From positions 2,852,001-2,916,000 of the forward strand of contig PUFA01000162.1 of NCBI GenBank assembly GCA_003508835.1: a DNA stretch of 64,000 bases, in the 5' to 3' direction. The notes under the pieces are model-generated. The model saw only the letters and a list, made by a program, of their open reading frames with translations. It made no database searches and was not told the DNA's origin. Positions 23,240 through 32,763 of this stretch are shown here, one piece after another. The first letter of the stretch is position 1, and every line of letters starts with the position of its first letter. Source of the stretch: Eonycteris spelaea (Eukaryota > Chordata > Mammalia > Chiroptera > Pteropodidae). A program made the position numbers and the translations under genes.

Positions 23240-24448
23240 GGCCTAGTTGCCTGATGTGACGCAGCAGCTAAGGTATACAGGAGACTGTGGAGAGAATGAA
23301 GAGAACATGGGCCCCAGTCAAGGTCTGGCAGTCAGTGACAGAGTCAGGCACCCACGACCAGGCACCCCTGGAGCATATGCCTGCTTTCCTGGAGTGCCCC
23401 ACACTTTCAGTGTCATGGACAGGGTGCTAGACTGGCACTTCATATTGGAACAGGAGTGCATGTGGCAGGACGAAAAGAGATGGAGAAGATGATGGAACAG
23501 ATGAAGGAAGAACAAGAGAGAAGGAAGAGCAAGTGGGAAATAAGAAAAATAAGAGAGAAGAGAGAATGTCACTAGCAGTGACCAAGGAATGAATTCTAAA
23601 GTTGCAGGAGAAGCTTTTGTTCCTACAGGGAGAGAAGACCCAGCTTTTCCTGTATCTCTCAGAAGTTTTACATGAAGAAGAAAAATGGAGGTGAAAGCAG
23701 CAGAGTGACCAGCCTGACATCTGCTGGGTACCAGCAGAGCCTGGCTGCAATAGGACCTCACCTCCTCAGGATGCGGGGGAGCCCTGGAGGGCACAATCGC
23801 TCAGGCATCCACATGGCACTGCACAGAGCCAAAACGGATGTTCAGACTTCAAGTGCTTATGACCTTGCACCATGTGGACCCAGCAGCAGTTTTTGCAGGG
23901 GTACCAGAGAGTGGGCAAGTCTGAGGAAGCTCAGGTGGTCCTATGGGATTGGTAGGCCCCACCTCACTGTAGGACCACACCAGGTGGGCTGAAGTCCTTG
24001 TCAGCAGCTCAGAGACCTGCAGTGTTTCTTACAATTCAGCACCTGTCTCAGCCACAGCCGCAGCCCTATGCAGTGTACCACCACTTTTAGCCCACCCAGA
24101 CAAGGTTCCTCCAGCCAGCGGTGGGCATGTCCTTACAAAGAAGATGGAACATGGTAACCAGCCATCTGGCTCCTGTGACTCATTCCTCCTTGTTCCATGC
24201 ACCCCCAAGTTCTGCATCCAGCCCTTCTACTCTTGCCTTTCCCCAGCTCCCCGTGCAGATGCAACCATCTGGAAAGATAGACTTTACAGCTACAAACCAA
24301 GCTGGCCCTGGGCTTCCCTTCATCCGGCACAGCGAGAACCAGTGATACTACTAAAAGTAATCATCAGATTATATCCCCTGCTATGAGTGAGGGTCCCCAG
24401 TGTGTCCAAGTCCCAGTGTAATAATCTACCTGCCACTGTAAAAAAAAA
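23240..24448 (+). pseudogene. GPS2P: Processed pseudogene of GPS2 (G-protein pathway suppressor 2)
   Basis: GPS2 is a subunit of the NCoR/SMRT-HDAC3 corepressor complex. This copy lacks introns and ends in a poly(A) run (24440-24448) after a 3'UTR-like tail. Its start codon is preserved at 23377 (MPAFLE). Recognisable GPS2 blocks follow in order but in different frames: MKEEQERRKS after 23490, an ILKLQEKLL...LQGEK.QLFL...VLHEEE coiled-coil block at about 23590-23680, TSLTSAGYQQSL near 23710 and GSPGGHNR near 23780, a MEHGNQPSG block at 24144, and FPQLPVQMQPSGK with GPGLPFIRHSENQ up to 24343, just short of the usual C-terminus. There are several frameshifts and stops, so no full protein can be made. 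No clear target-site duplication was found. The minus-strand frames here (for example 23318-23794) are shadows. Confidence 0.92.
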
Positions 24449-24509
24449 TCATATGTATATACACTTTTATATATCTATTTCTATAGCTCTATATTATTAT
24501 AACGCTTGG

Positions 24510-24612
24510 TTTTGAGTCTGTAACACTGTTTAATACTGCTTCCACACTGTACTAGCTATATGACCTTGAAAGAGTTACTTAACTTTCTTAAGTCCCAGTT
24601 TTCTAAAAAATA
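24510..24612 (+). repeat. MIR core fragment, + strand
   Basis: 'actgtactagctatatgaccttgaaagagttacttaactttcttaagtcccagttttct' matches the MIR core in sense orientation. Confidence 0.8.
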
Positions 24613-25526
24613 TAACAGTATCTATATCTTGTACTTTAAAATATTTTAACATATTTTTTCCTTATTAATATACTATTTTTAAAGTAATTTTAGATTCACA
24701 GAAAAATTGAACAAGAAATACAGAGTTCCCATATAATTCCTTCTTCCTACCGTTGTTTTCCCCTACTATTAATCATACATTGATATAGTACATTTTTTAT
24801 AATCAGTGAACCCACATTGAAACATTATTATCCAAAATCCATGATTTACAAGTTCTCTTTGGGTGTTGTACACGTCTATGGATGTCGCAAAATGCATCAT
24901 GTTATGTAGTCACCATTATAGTATCATACAGAATAAATTCACTGCCCTAAAAATCCCGTGCCCCCATCATCCCTTTGACTGTCTTTGTAGTTGTGCTAAT
25001 GTAATTGATATTGTGTTTTTAACTTCAAATTCTATTTGTTCATGCCAGTGTATAAGAAATCAGTTGACTTGTATATTAATCCTTCAACCTCGCTTTATCA
25101 CTTATTAGTTCTGGAAGGTTTTTGGTTGACTCTTGAATTTCCTACATAAATAATCATGTAGTCTGTGACCAAAGTTTTATTTTTTTCTTCCCCATCTGTA
25201 TACTTTTTTGTTGTTGTTGTCTTAACGTGTTATCTAGACTTCCAGTACAATGTTGAACATGAGTGGTAAGAGAAGACATTTTTATTTTGTTCCCCCTCTT
25301 AGTGGAAAACATAGTTTTTCACCAATAAGTAGCTTTTAACTGTAGGTTTTCTCTTCCTCTATTACTGAGAATTTTTATCAAGAATAAGTGTTGTATTTTG
25401 TGAAATGCTTTTTCTGCATCTATTGATACTCATAATATTTTTCTTCTTTAGGTTGTTGATCTGGTAGATTATAGTAATTTATATCAAATTCAACAAGCCT
25501 TACAACTAAGATATATTTTACTTGGT

Positions 25527-25540
25527 ATGGTATATAATTT
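25527..25540. repeat. Target-site duplication, left copy (RPS8 retrocopy)
   Basis: atggtatataattt, identical to 26224-26237. The pair marks L1-mediated insertion of the RPS8 copy. Confidence 0.92.
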
Positions 25541-26223
25541 ATTTTATTTTTTACAATAAGCACCTTTATTACAGCGGTAAAACAGAAGGAGGAGTATTTA
25601 CTTGCTTTTCTGAGTTTTGATTTTCCTCAGAACTCCAGCTCCTTGCTCTCTAGCACATAGCCATCTGCTCCACCACCCAGGCTTGGTCTTGAAGCGATGC
25701 AAGCCCGAAGCTTGCCCTGCTGGAACTGCTCCTCTGGAAGACCGCTGATTTTGACATTCTTTTTTCTTTCATTATATTTCTTCTAATTTACTTTGATCAT
25801 TTTTTGTTTAAAATCTCTTCCTCCTCAGGAGTCAGCTTGGCCCAAGGTCGTGGGATTGGGATTGGTACCACTGTCGGTAGGGTGTGCTGTCCGTGAATAT
25901 AATGCTGTTCTTTACTAGGTCTTGGTGCAGAGCAGTTTGTTGGTGGATGCATTCATTGTAGACAGTATAATCCTTGTTTTGTGTGTACAGCACCTGGAGC
26001 CCCAGAAGTTCCCCACATCCAGCCTCAAAGCGTGGAACTTCTTGTTGCCTCCATGGCCCAGACTGTGTTTGCGGCGGGGGCCAATCCTTGTGTTGGCAGT
26101 GGGGTGTCCCAGCTCATATATTTCCTTCTTATGGCAGGGCTCTCTCTTGCCCCTGGCCTTGCGGTGCTTGTACCAATTGTCCTGAGAGATGCCCAGGGCT
26201 TGGCGCCTCTGGAAAGAGCAGTC
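25541..26223 (-). pseudogene. RPS8P: Processed pseudogene of RPS8 (40S ribosomal protein eS8)
   Basis: On the minus strand the mRNA copy starts in the 5'UTR ('tgctctttccag'), then reads [19 protein letters not shown]... where the initiator ATG has become CTG. It continues with PHTANT-like and [16 protein letters not shown] blocks, NFWGSRCC and ends its first open stretch at a stop after CTKT. Later blocks in other frames include [12 protein letters not shown] and [15 protein letters not shown]. The 3'UTR has 'gtaataaaggtgcttattgt' as in RPS8, then an A-rich tail. The direct repeat atggtatataattt flanks it at 25527-25540 and 26224-26237, a 14-bp target-site duplication. It is inserted into an old L1. 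Lost start, stops and frameshifts make it non-functional. Frames at 25922-26324 are shadows. Confidence 0.95.
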
Positions 26224-26237
26224 ATGGTATATAATTT
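26224..26237. repeat. Target-site duplication, right copy (RPS8 retrocopy)
   Basis: atggtatataattt, identical to the copy at 25527-25540 at the poly(A) side of the pseudogene. Confidence 0.92.
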
Positions 26238-27547
26238 TAAATACACATTGTTCAATTCAATCTGCTGATATTTTGGTGAAGGTTTTTGCATGAGAGATAT
26301 TGGTTGGTAGTTTCCCTTTGCCATAAAGTCTTTGTCTAGTTTTAATATTAGGGTAATGCTGGCCTCATAGAATGAGTTAGGAAGTGTACCATCTGCTTCT
26401 ATTTTATGGATTAGATTGTATAGAATTGGTATTATTTCTTCACTGACTGTTTGGTAGAGTTCACCAGTGAACCTATCTGGGTCTGATGCATTTTGCTTTG
26501 GAGGTTTATCAATTGTTGATTTAATTTCTTTAATAGATATATAGGCCTATTCAAATTTTTCATTTCTTCTCGTGTGAACTTTAGAAGATTATATCTTTCA
26601 AGTAGTTGGTCTATTTCATCTAGGTTATTGAATTTGTGGGCATATACCCTTAGCCCTTTAATGTCTATCAGATCTGTAGTTACATTCCATATTTCATTTC
26701 TGATATTAGTAATTTGTGTCTTCTCTCTCTTTTTGTTAGGTAGCCTAGCTTTATTTATCTTTTTGAAGAACCAGCTTTTAGTTTCATTGATTTTTCTCTA
26801 TTGATTTTCTGTTTTCAATTTTATTGATTTCTGCTATAATTTTATTATTTCTATTCTATTTATATTGAATTTCATTTGTTTTTCTTTCTCTAGTTTCTTA
26901 AAGTAAAAATTAGATTATTGATTTTTAGATCTTCTTTTCTAATGTATGCATTAAATGCTATAAATTTTTGTCTAAGCACTGCTCCTGCTGCATCCTAGAA
27001 ATTTTGAGAGGTTGTATTTTCATTTTCATTTACATCAAAATAGTTTTTAACTTTTTTCAAGACTACTTTGAGCCATATATAATTTAGAAGTGTGTTGTTT
27101 AATCTCTACATTTTTTGGAGTGTTTAGCGATCTTCTTGTTATTGATTTCTAGTTTATTTTAATTCCACTGCAGCACAAACACATATTTTGTATGACTTCT
27201 ACTCTTTTGAATGCATTAAAGCTGTGGTTGTGGCCCAGAATGTGGTCTATCTTAGTGAATGTTTATGAGCTTGAGAAAAAAATGTATATGTATTATTGTT
27301 GTTGTATGAATTATTAAATGTCAATTGATCTAGTCGATTGAAAGTGCTGTTCAGTTCAACTGCATCCTTACTGAATTGCAGACTGCTTGATCTGTCAGTT
27401 ACTAATGCCAGGGTATTAAGTCTTCAATTATAATAATAGATTTATCTCTTTCTCCCTGCAGTTCTATCAGTTGGCCTCATGTATTTTCACATATACACAT
27501 TAAGGATCATTATGTCTTCTTGGAGAATTGATGCTTTTATCATTATA

Positions 27548-27560
27548 TAATGCTCCTCTT
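27548..27560. repeat. Target-site duplication, left copy (302-bp insert)
   Basis: taatgctcctctt, repeated at 27863-27875. Confidence 0.88.
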
Positions 27561-27862
27561 TTTTTTTATATTGGGGAAACTTTATTAATTAAAGAGCAAA
27601 TAGCAGACCTCATAAATATTGATGAACAAATGTTTTTTTTAATGAAAATAACTGTCAAAAATTAATGTTGAATATTATCAAATGCCATTTTTACTTCTCA
27701 GAGTATAATTATAATTCCCTTTTAATTATAAATATGGTGAATTTTAGCCATCTATTAATATAAAATGTAGTTTACTTTTTTCGGTTAGTCATGTTATGTT
27801 CTCCTTTGCATGTGCTGCTGACTTATATTTCCTAATATTACTATTTCTTTTTTGCTCCAATG
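27561..27862 (-). mobile_element. 302-bp retroposed RNA of unknown source, nested in L1
   Basis: The direct repeat taatgctcctctt occurs at 27548-27560 and 27863-27875. Between the copies, the minus strand ends in an aataaag polyadenylation signal followed about 14 nt later by a short A run (the T run at 27561-27567 on the + strand). L1 text continues on both sides, so the insert is clean. This is the signature of an RNA reverse-transcribed and inserted by L1 machinery. The body is AT-rich, without a tRNA- or 7SL-like head or an open frame. A middle part ('atggcatttgataatattcaacatt') is loosely like L1 ORF2. I cannot name the parent RNA. Confidence 0.8.
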
Positions 27863-27875
27863 TAATGCTCCTCTT
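27863..27875. repeat. Target-site duplication, right copy (302-bp insert)
   Basis: taatgctcctctt, identical to 27548-27560. After it the L1 text resumes with 'attcctgataatttttcttgttctg'. Confidence 0.88.
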
Positions 27876-28184
27876 TATTCCTGATAATTTTTCTTGTTCT
27901 GAAATCCAACTTATCTGAAATTTATACAGCTACTGCAGGTTTCTTTTGATTGGTGTTAGTATGATATATCATTTTCCATCCCTTAACCTTTAAATTTATG
28001 TGGGTCTTTATACTTGAAGTAGCTTTCTTATAAACAACATATAATTAGGTCTTTTTAAAAAATCTATTCCAACATTCTCTGTCTTTTAATTGGTATAGTT
28101 AGACCATTCACATTTAAAGTGGTTATTGGTATATTTGAATTACTATCTATCATATGTATAACTGTTTTCAGTTCATTGACTTTG

Positions 28185-28293
28185 TTTTTTCCTTTCTTTT
28201 TTTTCCCTTCCCTTCCTCTCTTCTTCCCTCCTTCCCTCCTTTTTTCCTTTTTCCCTTCCTTCTTTCTTTCTTCTCTTCCTTACATTTTTTTTT
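28185..28293. repeat. Polypyrimidine-rich stretch (CCTT/TTTC)
   Basis: About 110 nt of almost pure C and T on the + strand with short CCTT- and TTCC-like units, inside the L1. The frame at 28119-28352 is the translation of this tract. Confidence 0.9.
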
Positions 28294-29750
28294 GTGCCCG
28301 CTCCAGTTTTAATCATATATTTTATATGATTTCATTTTCTCTCCTTTCTTAACATATCAATTACATATATTTTTAAACTTTTTTGTGTGTGTGTTTGCCC
28401 TTGAGTATGCAGTATACGTTTGTAACAAATCCAAGTCCTCTTTCAAGTAACACTATATCACTTCACAGGTAGTACAAGTACCTTATAACAGAATATCATC
28501 TCCTCCTTATCATGCTATCATTCATTTCACTTATTCATAAGGTATAATAATCTATGCATTGTAATTGTTATTATTTTAAACCAAATATCTTTTGGATCAG
28601 TTAAGAATATGAAAAAACTTATTTCATCTCTAACACTCTTCCTTTATGTGGCTATGAGTTCTGAAGAAATTTTTAACATTTCTGGCAAGGTAGGTCTGCT
28701 GGTGGCAAATTCTTTCTTTTATTTCCTTTCTTTTTTCTATTATTCTATTATTATTTATTATTATTTTGCAGAGGAAATCTATTTTTTCTTCATTTTGAAG
28801 GATATTTTCACTATATACAGAATTTTAGGATGATGTTTTTTCCTTTCAACATTTTAAATATTTAACTCCATTTTTTTCTTGCTTATGTGATTTCTGAGAG
28901 TTTAATTAATTCTTATTCTGTTGCTCTATAGATAAACTATTTTTATTCCTCTGCTTTCTTTCAAGTTTTTGTCTTTGTTTTCTAGCAGTTTGAAATATGA
29001 TATGCCTACCTTGGTATTTATCCTACTTGATGTTCTTCAAGCTTCCTGGATCTGTAATTGTGTCTGTCATTAATTTTGAAAATTTCTCAGACATGTTAAC
29101 TTTAAATATTACTTGTATTCCTTTTATCTCTGGTAGTCCCATTGCACATGTTATAACATTTGTAATTGTCCTTCAGTTTTTAGGTATTCTGGCCTTTTTT
29201 TCATTCTTTTTTTCTCTTTGCATTTCATTTTTGGGGGTTTCTCTTCATGTCTTTTCTAGTGTTGCCTTTTGAATATTTCTTGATGTTTTCATCTCTCTGC
29301 TTACCCATTCATTCTAGTATGTTGCCCACTTTTACCATTAGGACCCTTAGCATACTATTTATAGTTATTTTAAATTCCCTGTCTGGTGATTCCAAAGTTT
29401 CTGCTATATCTGAGTTTGGTTTGTAGGCTTGCTTTGTCTCTTCAAACACTATTTTTCTTTTTGTGTTTTTTTTACATGCCTTGTGATTTTTTTTTTGTTG
29501 AAAGCTAGTTGTGATGTATTAGAAGGAACCAAAATAGATAGGCTTTTAGTGGGAGGTTTTATGTTTATCTGCATACGAGTTAGGCTGTGCTTACTGTAGC
29601 ACTGGTGTCAAAGATTCAAATTTCCTCAGTGTCCTTGTTTTCTTCTATTCCATTGTCTTTGGGTTGATCTGGAAACTCCTTACATAGGTTCTGAGACTTA
29701 TAGTCTTTTAGCTGTAATCCCTTATTATTATACAGGAGTACTACATATCA

Positions 29751-30201
29751 CATGAGATTGGCTTATGCAATTTGGAGGATGAGACATCCCATAACCTGCT
29801 GTTCATAAGATGGAGATACAGGAAAGCCAGTGGTGTAATTCAGGCCAAATATGAAGATTTGAGGACCAGAGGAGCCAATGGTATAGATTTCAGTCTGGAT
29901 CTCAAGGTTTGAGAACCAGGAGTTCTGAGAGCAGAAGAAGGTTGATGTCCTGGCTTAAGGAATAAGGCAAGAAGGGCCAAATTCTTCTTTCCTCTGCCTT
30001 TTTGTCTTATTTGGGCCCTGTTCAACAGATGGATAATACCCATCCATATTGGGGAGGACAAACTGCTTTACTGAATTCACTGATTCAAATGCTAATTTCA
30101 TCCAGAAACACTGTCACAGTCATACCCAGAAATAATGTTTAGCCAAATATCTGGGAACTCTGTGATCTAGTCAGTCTAACAGATAAAATTAGCCATCACA
30201 G
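29751..30201 (+). mobile_element. LTR-like interspersed repeat, copy 2
   Basis: 'catgagattggcttatgcaatttgg', 'acaggaaagccagtggtgtaattcaggcc', 'ctgcctttttgtcttatttgggccctgttcaacagatgg', 'acccatccatattggggagg', 'ctgctttactgaattcactgattcaaatgctaa' and the end 'aaaattagccatcaca' follow the same consensus as the copy at 17556-18078, on the same strand, 5' truncated. It abuts the end of the long L1. The minus-strand frame at 29840-30061 is accidental. Confidence 0.8.
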
Positions 30202-31944
30202 GTGGTAAGAAGTGAAGGGGAGGGATTTATTCTATACTCCTATGATTAGATCTCGGTCTTTTAATGAGCCCCAGCTAGGTATGTCTCTTTTCCCTACATC
30301 AAAGGCTAGAGAGAGCTGGAGTCAAGTACTTTTTTTTTTTTTACTTAGGTTGTTAATTTTTGGTTAAAGAAAAAAAAAACACCTTTAGGATCAAGTAAAA
30401 TCGTCTCCTTTGAGGCGGGCCTTGTTAAAGAGAACAGAGAGCTCTGAGTATAGTTCTAAATGATTACTTTTCCTCTTTCCCTGAAAAAAAACATAGGTTT
30501 TGTTTTGGTTGTTTTGTTTTGTTTTGGTCTAAACCCTATTTTTCTAAAACCCATGAAAACGCAGAGAGCCCCTCTAAGACTGAACTCCTAGGAGTTTTTA
30601 CCTTTCAAGCTAGTCCACCTTGAGCCTCGAGCAATGCGTCGATGATAGTTTAAAGTGTTCCCAACCATATTGGTTCTAGCTGGGGGCTTCGGCTGCCCGG
30701 AGGTAACCTGTGAATCTCTGAATCCCCCTGTCTATCTCTCCAGTTTTTAGGGCAGCAGTTTGCCCTGTGGCCTCACTTTTTTGATAGATCTAAGAAAAGA
30801 TACTGATTTTTAGTTCAGCTTTTTACTTGTGGGGATGAGAGTGATGATTTCTAAGCTCTTTACATGTGAGACTCAAAACTGCTGTTTTTTTAAATATTAA
30901 GTGTAATACCCATATAAACCACTTAGTACAATGCATGGCACAAAGTGAGAATATATTATTAGCTATTGCTAGTATTCATTCCATCAAAAATTGTCTTATA
31001 ATAATTTAATTATATAATGTGCATCACAAAAGTCAGTACATCTCTCTGAGCATATTAAAAGTATTTCTGTGCAAAACAAAAGGTTAGGAAAAGAATTACT
31101 ATGGGTCAGAGATCTGCAGCAATCAGAATTACAGAATGACACTGGCATGAAGTTCAATTGAAAAGCTGGTCCAGAGAGCTTGTGACAAGAGGGTACAGTG
31201 AGGAACCTAAAGGAAAATAGCAAAAATTAAGCTCAAAGAGTGTAAGTTTGGCAATAGAAAATCTAATGAACAGGATGATAGCCTCTTTAGATGTTTGACC
31301 CATAGCAGAATTGATACAGCCAGTTTTGTCTTTTGTATTCAAAGATGGTGCTTATGATGGGGATTGCTATTTGTGCCAAGAGTTTATTCCAAGAAAGGCT
31401 GCCCTTTGATTCACAGCTGTCACCACTGTTTAGAACAAAGCTGTCAAAGATGTGTGGCCTGCCCAACCTCTTTGCTCAGACAGAGCCTTCTCATCCCTGA
31501 TTACTATGGGATTACTTTGTATGCTTCTGAGTTTCCCTATGGTTCAGGATTACCACAATGTTTGCAAAGCACCGGCCATGGGCAGAACTATTCTTCTGCC
31601 CTGCCTGCTTGTGGTCTTATCAGTTCACCATACACTGATTGCTTAGGGCCTATTTTCTCTAGACATTTCTTGCCTAGCATAGTTGTGTTTTGTTTATTTG
31701 TCTTCCCTGAGTATCACTTCTAGAAGCTTTGCTTGCTTCCAGGACCTCCTGGTCAACAATCTCGCCTCACCATTTAGTATTAAGAATGGTATGTAGTTTT
31801 ACCTGATGATATCACTATAGAAAACCCAAATTATATGTATAAAATGGAAAAGGTCATTCTTGCAGGCCTAAGAAAAATAGACCCTAACTGCACCATGAAC
31901 TTTCAATCTGTGATAGACCTTGATTCCAGTATTAGTTTTCTAAG
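30202..31944. other. Intron, no recognised gene
   Basis: Contains short T and A runs (30330-30380) and a TTTTG-rich run near 30500-30525. The frame at 31364-31723 (119 codons) and its overlap at 31452-31646 show no domain, no Kozak context worth noting and no splice framework. I could not assign this GC-richer block to a repeat. Confidence 0.45.
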
Positions 31945-32065
31945 TAGACTAGATCATATAACTCACTTGGGGCGGTTACTTAAAATATACATTTCTAGAC
32001 ATCACCTCAGAACTACTGAAATATATCTAGGGAAGGAGCCTGGAAACTTACATTTTAAGTAGCAA
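31945..32065 (+). mobile_element. MER5A-like hAT fragment
   Basis: 'actcacttggggcggttacttaaaatatacatttctagacatcacctcagaactactgaaat' and 'agggaaggagcctggaaacttacattttaag' follow the MER5A consensus in order. Confidence 0.65.
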
Positions 32066-32105
32066 ATGTATCATTGCAGGTCAGATTACAGATTGGCAGC
32101 AGAGA

Positions 32106-32185
32106 CAGTATACATGCATACATATACATGCACACATACACATTTGCACACACACGCATGCCCACATGCACACACATACACGTTC
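32106..32185. repeat. Imperfect (CA)/(CATA) repeat
   Basis: Alternating CA and CATA/CATG units on the + strand with many interruptions. Confidence 0.8.
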
Positions 32186-32465
32186 ATTCACATGCCCTAG
32201 ATTCCCAATTTATATAGTTAAGGACATGAAGCTTTATGGGAATGGGGTGACTAAACCCAGCAAGAGCAGACACAGTCTATCTCTGCAGCTTAGCCCATGC
32301 CCTCTCTTCCAATGGATACATGCTGCCGGTGACACTTAAGACAGATGGGAACCTGCTAGGATTGAAAAAAGTGACACTTGGTTCCTTTCCTGTCTTTTTA
32401 CTATCTGGCTTCTATTATCATCTGAGAAGACACTCCCTTAAAATTTTGACATTTTCATTTAAGGC

Positions 32466-32763
32466 AGAGATCATCAAACTTTCTCCTACCTATATTCGTA
32501 TGGCCTGTGAACTAAGACTAGTTTTTGTATTGTTAAATGTTGAAAAAAAATCAGAAGAGGAAAAACACTCTATGCCATGTGAAAAATTATATAAAATTCA
32601 AATGTAAGGTTTACTGGAAGACAGCCACATCTCATTTCTTTACTTATTATCTAAGACTTGTGCAGTAAGAGCTAAGTAGTCACAACAGAGACCACATAGC
32701 CTGCCCCAAAGTCTGGAATATTCACTATGCGGGCTTTTAGAGAAAAAGTTTCACAACCCCTGA
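32466..32763 (-). mobile_element. hAT-Charlie-like non-autonomous element, copy 1
   Basis: Ends resemble inverted copies of one another: 'agatcatcaaactttct' at the left and 'agaaaaagtttcacaacccctga' at the right. Inside, 'tatggcctgtgaac', 'actggaagacagccacatctcatttctttacttattatctaag', 'gtagtcacaacagagaccacatagcctgcc' match a Charlie-type element read on the minus strand. A second copy lies at 48312-48645. Confidence 0.75.

Larger units (their letters stand above)
24635..29740 (-). mobile_element. Long old L1 (L1M type), minus strand, interrupted by two retrocopies
   Basis: Reading down the minus strand: a 5'UTR/ORF1 region at about 28150-29740, ORF2 start near 28100 (the + strand shows 'tctttt aattggtatagttagaccattcacatttaaag', the antisense of the ORF2 start), endonuclease-region text at 27400-28050, and reverse-transcriptase text at about 25200-27300 (for example 'ttgaacatgagtggtaagag' and 'gctttttctgcatctattgatac'). 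The 3'UTR lies at 24640-24960 ('aattttagattcacagaaaaattgaacaag'). All frames carry stops. An RPS8 retrocopy (25541-26223) and a 302-bp retroposon (27561-27862) were inserted later. With these removed the L1 is about 4.1 kb. Confidence 0.85.

Noticed and set aside
23318..23794. Minus-strand frames of 158 and 107 codons
   Set aside because: They are antisense to the GPS2 retrocopy, whose GC-rich coding sequence leaves chance open frames on the other strand.
25922..26324. Four overlapping frames of 86-99 codons on both strands
   Set aside because: All lie within or across the RPS8 retrocopy in wrong frames or strand.
31364..31723. Plus-strand frame of 119 codons
   Set aside because: No recognisable domain, no splice or promoter context, composition like neighbouring intron; retained only as an unassigned stretch.
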